Source of the DNA: Nocardia anocheti
Lineage (GTDB): Bacteria > Actinomycetota > Actinomycetes > Mycobacteriales > Mycobacteriaceae
Direction: 5' to 3'
NCBI RefSeq assembly: GCF_029675105.1
Contig: NZ_JAQQFV010000001.1
Coordinates: 761,606 to 825,605, forward strand
Length of the DNA stretch: 64,000 nucleotides
Both the position numbers and the translations under genes were made by a program. Positions 1 to 7,900 of the stretch are shown here, one piece after another (position 1 is the stretch's first letter; every line of letters begins with the position of its first letter). The notes beneath the pieces were generated by a model that was not told the origin of the DNA, ran no database searches, and worked only from the letters and a program-made list of their open reading frames with translations.

Positions 1-368
1 TCGGGGCGGCCGAGGTGGATGGTGATGGGGCCGTCGTGTCCGTTGCGGATGATCTGGTCGAGGATGACGGCTTGGTAGCCGTTGTGGGTGGCGTGGATGC
101 GGTATTGGGCGGTGGTGTTGTCGCGGGTTTTGGTGGTGCTGCCCGAGATTTCGATGTGCCAGGTGGCGGTGGTGGCGGTGTCGATCGCGCGGCGGAGTTC
201 GGACAGCTCGTCACGGGTGTAGCTGGCCAAGAGTCGGGCGCGGTGGTTGTCGAAGTCTTGTTGGTAGGGGAAGCGGGATAGGTAGTGCAGGGGGCGGGGG
301 AAGCGGTCGACGGCGTCGCTGTACCAGTGGGCGGCGAAGTCGTCGGGGTCCAGGGTCCAGGCGGTCAC
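1..368 (-). CDS. EspG-family ESX secretion chaperone (partial, C-terminus off the left edge)
   Basis: The minus-strand frame opens with GTG at 366-368 and runs off the window. It begins VTAWTLDPDDFAAHWYSD and continues with FPRPLHYLSRFP, the usual opening of actinobacterial EspG proteins (W-x-L-x-P-x-x-F...LW). EspG proteins are cytosolic chaperones that bind PE/PPE-type substrates and deliver them to a type VII secretion machine. The start overlaps the stop of the upstream PPE-like gene by 4 nt (GTGA), so the two are probably translationally coupled, as expected for a substrate and its chaperone. About 122 residues are visible; no ESX core component lies in the window. Family assignment is by recognition of the N-terminus only. 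Confidence 0.75.
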   Translation of the reverse strand, partial: MTAWTLDPDDFAAHWYSDAVDRFPRPLHYLSRFPYQQDFDNHRARLLASYTRDELSELRRAIDTATTATWHIEISGSTTKTRDNTTAQYRIHATHNGYQAVILDQIIRNGHDGPITIHLGRP

Positions 369-1579
369 TGGGGCCCACCTTCGGGTTCGACCGGCTTGGT
401 TTGAGCTGCGAGGAATCGCGAACCGAGCGCTTGGGGAGTCGCTTTGGCGATCTCGCCGAGGAGTTCGCGAGTGTTCTGCTCGTTGATCAAGTAGTCGGGA
501 ATCTCGTGGGTCGACTCGTCGTCCTTGCCGCGGCCTGCTCCCGCGCCGCCCATCATGCCGGGGGAGCTCATCCCGCGTCCGCCCGTAGCGCTGGCGGCGG
601 TCACGCCAGCGACTGTGGCGGGGGTGACGCTGGTAGGCATGCCGGGGGTTACGCGGCCAGGGTTGAGAGTTGTGCCGGGAGTACCGCCCGCTGGGGTGCC
701 GCCGCCGGGGCTGCTCGGTGAGCCGGGGGAGTTGGGTGTGGTGGGTTTGGTGTCGGGGGTTGTGGCAGGGGTGGTGCCAGCGGGTTGGGTGCTCGCTGGG
801 TCGGTGTCGTCGTCACCGTCGTCTGTGGTGTCGTCGTCGCTGGTGTCGTCACCGTCGTCGGTGTCGTCATCGTCGGTCGTGTCATCCGACGTCTCGTCTT
901 CGTCGCCCTCGTCGTCGGTCGGGTCTTGTGGGGTTTCGTCGTCTCCGGTGGTGTCGTCGGGGTCGTCGGTGTTCTGGTTCGGTTTGCCGCCGCCACCGGT
1001 GTCGTCGTCGTCATCGCCACCACCGGTGGGGACGAACGTGTCGTCGATGAGGCTGGTGGGGTGGTCGAGGACGGGCAGCCCGTTGTCGATGGTTTCGAAG
1101 GGAGTGACGTAGGCCGCGGCCATGATCGCTTGGGCTTCTTCTTCGTCGTCGTCGCGTCCGCGTTCGAACTCGTCGTTGTTGATCCAGCGGTCGTTGATAT
1201 CCCAGATGTCGGGGTCGTCTTTGCGTGGCGGCAGTGATGTTTTGGTGTTGGAGGCGGCCAGGACCGAGTCCGAGATCAGGCGGGCTACGGTTTCGAAGGT
1301 GCCGGTAAGGGAGTCGGCTTTGGTGGTGTAGGTGTTGATCGCGGTCTTGGAGGCTTCGGCGGCGTTGCCTTCCCAGGCTTGGGCGATGGCGGTGTTCATG
1401 CGGGTGCGGAAGGTTTCCAGGCCGATGGTCCAGTCGGTTTTGGCTTGCCAGTAGACGGCGACGGCGTCGAAGGCGGGATCGCCGTTGACGGGGGTGAAGC
1501 GGTCGATGATCTCGTTGTGTTTCAACGCTTTCGGGCGTTCGGTGTGTGGGGGGATCTTCGCGCCCTCGGTCCCGGCCAT
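365..1579 (-). CDS. PPE-like / WXG-type type VII secretion substrate with Asp-Thr-Pro-rich linker
   Basis: 404 residues. The first ~110 residues are predicted helical and carry a W-x-G signature (AWEGNAAEA, about residue 68), the fold expected of ESX substrates. Residues ~190-300 are extremely rich in Asp, Thr, Gly and Pro and must be disordered. The C-terminal ~40 residues (PDYLINEQNTRELLGEI) resemble the conserved end of Nocardia PPE-domain proteins. The gene starts one base into the stop of the 140-residue upstream ORF (TGATG) and is followed by the EspG-like gene, so the three form a compact operon. Inferred role: secreted or surface protein delivered by EspG. Effector function cannot be read from the sequence. 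Confidence 0.7.
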   Translation of the reverse strand: MAGTEGAKIPPHTERPKALKHNEIIDRFTPVNGDPAFDAVAVYWQAKTDWTIGLETFRTRMNTAIAQAWEGNAAEASKTAINTYTTKADSLTGTFETVARLISDSVLAASNTKTSLPPRKDDPDIWDINDRWINNDEFERGRDDDEEEAQAIMAAAYVTPFETIDNGLPVLDHPTSLIDDTFVPTGGGDDDDDTGGGGKPNQNTDDPDDTTGDDETPQDPTDDEGDEDETSDDTTDDDDTDDGDDTSDDDTTDDGDDDTDPASTQPAGTTPATTPDTKPTTPNSPGSPSSPGGGTPAGGTPGTTLNPGRVTPGMPTSVTPATVAGVTAASATGGRGMSSPGMMGGAGAGRGKDDESTHEIPDYLINEQNTRELLGEIAKATPQALGSRFLAAQTKPVEPEGGPQ

Positions 1580-2001
1580 CAGTGGGCTCCGGGAAGCTGG
1601 TCCAGGCGTTCGGTTTCGGCGCTGAACCGGGCGGCGAAGGATTGGTCTTCGGCGATGAAGCGGTCGCGGATGGCTACGTGGAGCAGGCGGATGTCCTCGA
1701 CGGCGTTCCAGTGTTCTTGCAGGACGGTGTGGAAGTCGTTGCCGTCTTCCTGGCCTTTGGACTTCTTGCGGAACCGGTCGGCCATGGTGGTCGCGGAGGT
1801 GAGCTGCGAGCCGGAATGGTCACCGAAACCCCAGGTCTGAAGCGTGGACAGGTCACCGATCTTCGTCTGGATCTGCTTGATCGTGGTCTTGAATGCTTGG
1901 CATTCGTATTCGATCTTGGCGAACTCTTCGGGGTCCATGCGGACGGTGAGGCTGCCGTTCTTCGCTTCGGTGATCAGCGGTGCTAGCGGTGTGTCGGCCA
2001 T
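1579..2001 (-). CDS. Small helical partner of the PPE-like protein (WXG100-like)
   Basis: 140 residues, no signal peptide or membrane segment. The sequence is mostly amphipathic helix with a central TWGFGDHSG turn, reminiscent of the helix-turn-helix of WXG100/PE partners although the classical W-x-G is not exact. It ends with TGATG overlapping the start of the PPE-like gene by one base, which argues for co-translation and heterodimer formation. The likely role is partner of the neighbouring type VII substrate. I do not recognise a named family beyond that. Confidence 0.65.
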   Translation of the reverse strand: MADTPLAPLITEAKNGSLTVRMDPEEFAKIEYECQAFKTTIKQIQTKIGDLSTLQTWGFGDHSGSQLTSATTMADRFRKKSKGQEDGNDFHTVLQEHWNAVEDIRLLHVAIRDRFIAEDQSFAARFSAETERLDQLPGAH

Positions 2002-2043
2002 CGAGTCGTCCCCCTTGTGTCGATCTGGTTTTCAGTTGAGAAG

Positions 2044-2628
2044 TCAGGCTCCAGCGGGAATGGCCGGTGCGATCTTCTCGGCCAGCGTCCGCGCGATGGT
2101 GCAGGCCGGGATGTGTGCCGTGGCGGGCGACGACTGCTTCGGATTGGTGACCGCGATGTCGAGGCTGCCGCCATCCATCTGGATGTTTGCCGTGCAGCTG
2201 TCGTCCAGCTCGGGCACCGCAGCGTCGCTGGCTCCCTGCCGAGAGACGATCGCCTGGCGATTGCCCGAAAGGACGAACTCCTCGGCATCACTGAAGTTGC
2301 GCGCGCGAATCATCTCAAGCGTGAGGTTCGTCGTGCGAATGGCCGTGCCGTAGCCGTCGCCGTTCTTGTAGACCCATCCGCAGCCGCGCCAATACGGCCT
2401 ACTCGGTCCGCCCAGCGTCGACTCCCCGGTCGACACCAGATTCTCGGACTTGATCACCTCATCTGGGATCTGTGTGCACGGATCGAACCCGGTCGGCACC
2501 TCCGCCGCATAGGTCGGCGAAGTGTTGCCTGGTGCCGATTCGTCCTCGGATGGACCGCACGCGGCAACCATCAATACGGCACCGATCAGTGCGATGAGCC
2601 CGCCCCCGCGCGTCTTCGCCGCCCCCAC
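2044..2628 (-). CDS. DUF3558-family lipoprotein
   Basis: 194 residues starting at GTG 2628 with AAGGG about 8 nt upstream. The N-terminus has basic residues, a hydrophobic stretch (LIALIGAVLMV) and a lipobox VAAC, so it should be lipidated at Cys-24 or so and anchored outside the membrane. The mature part has the DUF3558 pattern FDPCTQIPDEV...GCGW and a later DDSC/PAC pair, giving likely disulfides. DUF3558 lipoproteins often sit beside EspG and PPE-like genes in Nocardia. The gap to the next gene is 42 bp, so it may be the first gene of the secretion operon. Molecular function is unknown. Confidence 0.8.
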   Translation of the reverse strand: MGAAKTRGGGLIALIGAVLMVAACGPSEDESAPGNTSPTYAAEVPTGFDPCTQIPDEVIKSENLVSTGESTLGGPSRPYWRGCGWVYKNGDGYGTAIRTTNLTLEMIRARNFSDAEEFVLSGNRQAIVSRQGASDAAVPELDDSCTANIQMDGGSLDIAVTNPKQSSPATAHIPACTIARTLAEKIAPAIPAGA

Positions 2629-2690
2629 CCATAGCCCTTCGATCGGCAGCCCCGCCCGGGCTGATGTCGCACGAAGCTATCAATTTCATC

Positions 2691-2700
2691 GGGGGGGGGG
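2691..2700. repeat. Run of ten G residues
   Basis: A homopolymer of exactly ten G (ten C on the coding strand of the flanking genes) lies 21 bp downstream of the small ORF ending at 2722 and 62 bp upstream of the lipoprotein start. Such tracts slip readily during replication. It is either a natural variable tract in an untranslated leader or a region of uncertain sequence length. Confidence 0.85.
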
Positions 2701-2721
2701 CAAGCTTCCAGAGCAGCGCGC

Positions 2722-3003
2722 TCAGATGTTCGCGTGGTAGGAGTCTATGTCGGAGTCGGGGTCCTCGATCAGGCGTTGGGCGAGTTCGGCGTCCACGATG
2801 AACTGCCGCACGGTCGTGAGCAGGGGTGACGGTGGCATGTTGGCGGCCAGCTGGTGGAAAGGGGCGATCAGGTCGATGCCGAAGCGTTGGCATTCGGAGA
2901 TGATGGAGGGAATACCGGTGTCCTCGGCGCCGAGTTCGGCGCGCATCCTCGCGATGGCTTCGGCTTGGGCGGTTTCGCGTTCGTGGACAAGGTGAACGAG
3001 CAT
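2722..3003 (-). CDS. Small hypothetical helical protein
   Basis: 93 residues from ATG 3003 (MLVHLVHERETAQAEAIARM). Composition and predicted helices look protein-like: a charged helix, then PSIISECQRFGIDLIAPFHQLAANMPPSPL and an acidic C-terminus ending DSDIDSYHANI. The frame is open further upstream but becomes arginine-rich there, so the ATG is the sensible start. It lies 26 bp after the end of the broken gene at 3030-3503 on the same strand and could be cotranscribed with it, or be its displaced C-terminal part after a frameshift. No family recognised. Confidence 0.5.
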   Translation of the reverse strand: MLVHLVHERETAQAEAIARMRAELGAEDTGIPSIISECQRFGIDLIAPFHQLAANMPPSPLLTTVRQFIVDAELAQRLIEDPDSDIDSYHANI

Positions 3004-3029
3004 GGCGTAGAGCTGGATTCGTCGGCGTT

Positions 3030-3503
3030 CTACTGTCTCGGGTTCCGCATCGCGTGGGTGGTCGGGGAGGCGATCAGGCCGGTCGGTGTCAGTCCGAAGC
3101 CCTCGGCGACAAGGGTTTCGGCGAGATCGGCGAGATCGCCGGTCTTGTCGGCCATGAAGGCCATGGCCTCGCCGAGGGTACACAGCATCGCGGCCAGCCG
3201 TTGTCCGACCTGGCGTGCGGCGTGCTCCCGTTCTTTCAGCTGTGCGGAGCGGTCTCGGAGTTCCTGTTGGAGCCAACGGGTGATGTGTAGTGCGGTGCCC
3301 AGTAGCCAGCGCTGGTCGGGGTCTTCGGAAAGTGGTTGTCCACCTTCTTGATCCAGGAAGGTGTTCCAGACTCGTAGCTGGGCGATGATGGTGGCGTTGT
3401 CGATCTCGGGGCGGCAGTACTTCTCGCGGAAGTCGATGCCGACCTGCTCGGGTGTGAGCGCGCGGATACTTGGATCGAGTTACCGGTGGTTGTCCCCTCC
3501 CAT
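3030..3503 (-). pseudogene. Broken gene: hypothetical helical protein with in-frame TAA at codon 8
   Basis: A protein-like frame reads LDPSIRALTPEQVGIDF...NPRQ and stops at TAG 3030-3032 (about 150 residues: VWNTFLDQEGGQPL, ITRWLQQELRDRSAQLK, LAAMLCTLGEAMAFM). No ATG, GTG or TTG precedes this conserved-looking stretch after the in-frame TAA at 3480-3482. Upstream of that TAA the same frame reads MGGDNHR from ATG 3503, suggesting an original start seven codons before the stop. Either the gene is inactivated by a nonsense mutation, or a non-canonical start is used, or there is a base error. Function is unknown; the placement beside a type VII module may be meaningful. Confidence 0.55.
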
Positions 3504-4230
3504 CCGGTCATCATGGCATGCGGGGTTCACGATCGGAATCGGACGCCTGCGGCGCGGCATTGAACCGATCGGAGCACCCAGGGGTGCCGGTGTCGTAACC
3601 CCCTGCCCCGGACTCCCGATCGCCATACCCCGATAGACCCTCTCGGCCAACACTTCTGGCCCCGCGTCGGAATCGACGCGTGGCTGGGTTGGACCGTGTC
3701 GAAGGTGTGCACTCCCGAGCCGACACGGTGCGTACGTGCGAGGCGTACGACGGTGGTACTCGCAGACGGCTGGGTAGTGGGGTGTGGGTGGATCCCCCTG
3801 GTCGGGCTCGTCGGTGACGACCATCGAACGGCCGGGGCCGGGGTGGTGAGACAGCGGGTCATCTCGACCGCGTGGGCGTCACTCCGCGGGAAGTGCGTGG
3901 TCCGAGGGGTGAACGCGTGGCGCGGGAGCTGGGAGGCTCGTGGATGACGGCTCGGCAATGGAGACGCCGAGGTGTTGCAGGGTAGGGTGACCCCTACGGT
4001 GCGGACAGGTGCATGCTGTTTCGTACCCAGGCCCTCGGAGAGTGTTGACGCACTCCCGGGGGCCGATCTATGTGCGCGACGGTACACCTCGAGTAACCGA
4101 TCGGCAAATAGGTTGGCGCGGTTGGCATCTCGATTGTTCGAGGTAGGCGAGTCGTGGCCTCGTGGCTGGCAGTTGCCGGACTTTCACGGTGCCGGTCCCG
4201 TACTGCGAGAGAGGGACTCGCGCCTGGCCC
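3504..4230. other. Non-coding stretch (~730 bp), no convincing gene
   Basis: Open frames here are arginine- or tryptophan-rich and lack ribosome-binding sites. A short palindrome GTAGGG-tgac-CCCTAC (3982-3997) could be an operator. I see no tRNA, repeat or terminator. It separates the secretion cluster from the Uma2-mmpL3 group and probably carries the promoter of the broken gene. Confidence 0.5.
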
Positions 4231-4881
4231 TCAGAACGCGAGTGCCGACCAGGGTATGTCGATCGGGAACGGGTAGGCGAAGGTCACGGCGGAGTCGTCG
4301 GTCGGTGTCCATTCGCCGACGATCAGGTAGTTCGCCGGACGCAACGGCGTGACCCCCTGCGGCAGTTCGGCATGACCGGTCTCGAGCGCGTACGCGCGGA
4401 TCTGGGCGATCGAGCTCGTCTCGCGGTGTAGGCTGACCTCCCAATACCAGGGAATGCCCGCGCCCGCGTAGCGCGCCTTCTTCGCTTCCATGTCGGTCTG
4501 GGTGTTCGACGGGGAGAGGACTTCGCCGACCAGGACCGTATCGCCCGCTCGCACATCGGCGAACGGCGGCAGGCACCGGTGCACGAGAAAATCCGGCGTC
4601 AGGAAATCAGACTTTCCGGATGCGCCGAGAAAGACGTTGGTCTCGGATTCGACTTCCCAGCACTGCTCGGGGCGGGCCGAGGTCTCGTCGCGAGCGCACT
4701 GCTCGATCTCGTTCGTGAGTCTGCGGGTGAACTTCTGGTGCTCGCGCGGACCACGCCGCAGCCACACGACACGCCCATCCCAGAGCTCGATCTGATCGGC
4801 GAGGTGCTCAGGCAGCAGTTCGAGCTCATCCCAGGTCATGTATTCAGGGAGCTCATGATGCTCCGCATTCTGCCTGGACAT
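4231..4881 (-). CDS. Uma2-family (DUF820) PD-(D/E)xK endonuclease-like protein
   Basis: 216 residues, ATG 4881 preceded by AGGAG at 4 nt spacing. The central block PDFLVHR...VLVGEVLSPSNTQTDMEAKKARYAGAGIPWYWEV is the signature of Uma2/DUF820 proteins: the P-D, then E-V-x-S-P-S, D and K residues of a degenerate PD-(D/E)xK nuclease core. The N-terminus (MTWDELELLPE) and the W-D-G-R-V turn also match the family. Biological role is unknown; such genes are frequent singletons in actinobacteria and cyanobacteria. It lies 31 bp after the mmpL3 stop on the same strand, so readthrough from mmpL3 is possible. Confidence 0.85.
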   Translation of the reverse strand: MSRQNAEHHELPEYMTWDELELLPEHLADQIELWDGRVVWLRRGPREHQKFTRRLTNEIEQCARDETSARPEQCWEVESETNVFLGASGKSDFLTPDFLVHRCLPPFADVRAGDTVLVGEVLSPSNTQTDMEAKKARYAGAGIPWYWEVSLHRETSSIAQIRAYALETGHAELPQGVTPLRPANYLIVGEWTPTDDSAVTFAYPFPIDIPWSALAF

Positions 4882-4912
4882 GCTCCTATGCTACCCGCCC
4901 GCAGGTCTGAGG

Positions 4913-7900
4913 CTATTCGGTGTCGTCCTCGCGGCGGCGGAGGAGTTCGTTCACGCTGACGGTGCGGCCCTCGTTGCCGGTGTGGCGGCCTTCGTCGTCG
5001 GCGGGGGTGCCGCGGCGGGAGGAGCGGAGCTGGGCCATCCAGTTCTCGATCTCGTTGCGGTTGTCGGCGTTGCCCTCCTCGGATTCCGGTGTGGGGGAAT
5101 CTGATTCGGTGGTGCCGTTCGCGGCTGGTGCCTCTGCCGGGACGGGGGTGAAGCCGTCGGGGGCCTGCCAGTGGCCGGGCTGGTCGACCGATGTGCTCGC
5201 GGGCTCTCGGGGCGGTGCCCAGCCGACCGGGCCCTGTGGCGGGGTGTCGTCGCGACGGGCGGGGGTGGGGTCGGCGGCGCCGTGCCAGGTGGTGGCGTGG
5301 TTGTCGTCGGGCTGGGGGACCGGCGGCGTGGAGGCGATGTCGTCGGACGGTGCCTCGGTGGGGGGCGTGGCCGGGCCCTCGGTGTCGTTCGAGTCGCCGA
5401 ACGACGACGGGTAGGGCTCGTTGTCCGCGGGGTTGACCGGGGAGAACATCGGGTCGGCCGCGAAGGTGTTGTCGGAGAACGGCGTCGGGTTGCCGCTGCC
5501 GGTCGGAGTGCTCGACTCGGCAGAGGGATCCGACGGGAATGTCCGGAACCTGTCGGGGGTCGCGGGCGGATCGGTCGGCTCTTCCTGGGTGACGGGGGAG
5601 AAGACCGGGCCGCGGTCGCCCGCCGGGGTTTCGGGGTCGCTGTTCCACGGCGTGGACGGTTCCTGGGGTTCGACCGGGACCGGGGTGCCGAAAACGTCGC
5701 GGGCGGAAGGGGTTTCCTGGCCGCCGAGCGGGCGCGGGATGAGCGGTCGCACCGGGGTTTCCGGGTCGGTGGGGGCCTCGGCTCGATGGGCGCCCGGGGT
5801 CACCGAGAAGTCGGTGGCCGGGGGGACGAAACCGGCATCCTCGGTGGATTCGTCGTCGTCCGCCGTGCGCGGTTCCGGTTCGGGGGTGGGCAGCGGGGTG
5901 AAGCCGCTGAAGGTGCCGCCCGCCGGAGGTTCGGTCGGACGCGGCTGCGGAGTGATCATGCTCGGGCGCGACGGGTTCACGATGCCGGGCGGCGTGACGA
6001 TTCCCGGCGGCGGCGCGCTCGAGGTGCTGGGCCGGGTGGGCGTGACGATGCTGGGTCGCGGCGTCGGCTCGTCATCGAACCCCGCGGTACCCGGCGTCGA
6101 CACCTGCGGCACAGCCGGATTCTCGCCACCCCGTGGCGGGACATACCCGCTGGGCGGCTGCACCCGCTCCGAACCACGCGGCGGACCGGGGGTACGCGGC
6201 GAAGCGCCAGCCCGACTCGATTCGTCCGCACCGGCCTCGGCACCACGCACCGCACCGGGCAGCCCGGCACCGGGAGTACGCGGCGAAGCGCCACCCCAAC
6301 CCGACTCATCCGCACCGGCAGACGGGTCCTGGGAAGACCCGATCACGCCGGGGACCTCATCTGCCCCATGACCGGCGCCGATCACGCCGTCGGTGAGCGG
6401 AGCGCCCATACCGGAGCCGATGGCGCTAGCGCCACCGAAGCCATCGGTTTCACCGGAACCGGGTCCGCCGTTCGCGTTGCCGAATCCGGCTGGTCCACGG
6501 TTCGCGCCACCGGATGCGTGATCGCCGAAGCCGTCGGCTTCACCGAAGCTGGTTCCGCCGTTGGTGTTACCGCTGAGTCCGGCAGGCCCATGGCTGGGTC
6601 CGGTCGGTGCTCGGTCGCTGATGCTGTCGCCGCCATGGTTCGGGCGGTCGAAGCTGGTGGGTCCACCGGTCGGCGCGCCGGGGCTCGCGCCACCGAGGTC
6701 GTCGGCGTCATCGAAGTTGGTGCCGCCGTTCGGGCTGTCGCCGAAACTGGCTGGGCCGCGTGTCGATCCGCTCGGTGCCGGGCCGCCGAAGTTGACGGCT
6801 CCGCCGTCGCGGCTGCTGCCGAGGCTGTCGGCCTCGCCGTTCGAGAGTCCGCCGAATCCGGCGGGACCACGGCTCGTGCCGTTGGGGAAGCTGGCGGGAT
6901 CGGCGTTCGGTGCACCGGGCGTCGTGCCGCCGAGGGCGTTGGCGCCGAAACCGTCGGCTGCGCCGTTCGGCCCACCGCGCGTGATGTCACCGAAGCCGTT
7001 GACGCCGCTGTGTCGGTGGCTGGAATCCGTGCCGTTCGGGCGGGCGTCGCCGAAGTCGCCGGGTGCACCGCCACTGGGGTTCCCGCCGGAACGCGGGACC
7101 GGCTGGCCGGGAAGGCTGATCCGGCTGTCGGGCGACGATCCGGGGTGAGCGGTATCGCCGGGGAGGTCGAAACCGGTGTCGCCCGACGTATTCCGCTGTG
7201 CCCCAACGGAACCGGATTCGGTCGACGCCGAACCGCCGGAGCCGGGCAGATCCAGGCCCGTGTCCGGCGAACCGGTGGACGGCGAATCGTTCTGGCCCCG
7301 AGAGCTTTCGGGGGCGTCCGGCTTCACGACCGGCAGGATCTGGGTGGGCTCGCCCGAATCGGGGGTTTCGGTACCCGGCTTGACGACCGGCAGCGTGCGG
7401 GTCGGTTCGTCGGCGAGCATCGAGGCGCGCGGGCGGGTGGGGTCGGGCGACTTGGCCATGCGCGGACGCGCCGAATCGCCGTCGGTGACCTTGTCCAGGT
7501 GCTGGGTGGGCGCTTCGGCTTCGATCTCGGCGACCGTGCGCGGGCGGCGCGGGGTCTTGGCCAGCTTCGAGTCCGGGACCGCCGTCATCTGCATGGTCGG
7601 CGGGTCGGTGATGGGGGTGGTCTTCACCAGGTCGACCACGGCGCCCTTCTGCGGGCGCTCGTCGTCGAGGATGGGCTCGCCCATCCCGATCTTCTCCTGG
7701 ATGCGCTTCATCCACTTCGGCGCCCACCAGCAGTCGTCGCCGAGCAGTTTCATGATGGCGGGCACCAGCAGCATGCGCAGGACCGTGGCGTCGATGAGCA
7801 GCGCCGCGATCATGCCGTAGGCGATGTACTGCATCATCACCATGTCGGAGAACGCGAACGCGCCGGTCACCACGAGCAGGATCAGGGCGGCGGCGGTGAT

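Noticed and set aside
2722..3276. A single 184-residue protein over this interval
   Set aside because: The first ~90 residues are arginine-rich and out of frame with the convincing protein sequence on the same strand, so only the part from ATG 3003 is kept.
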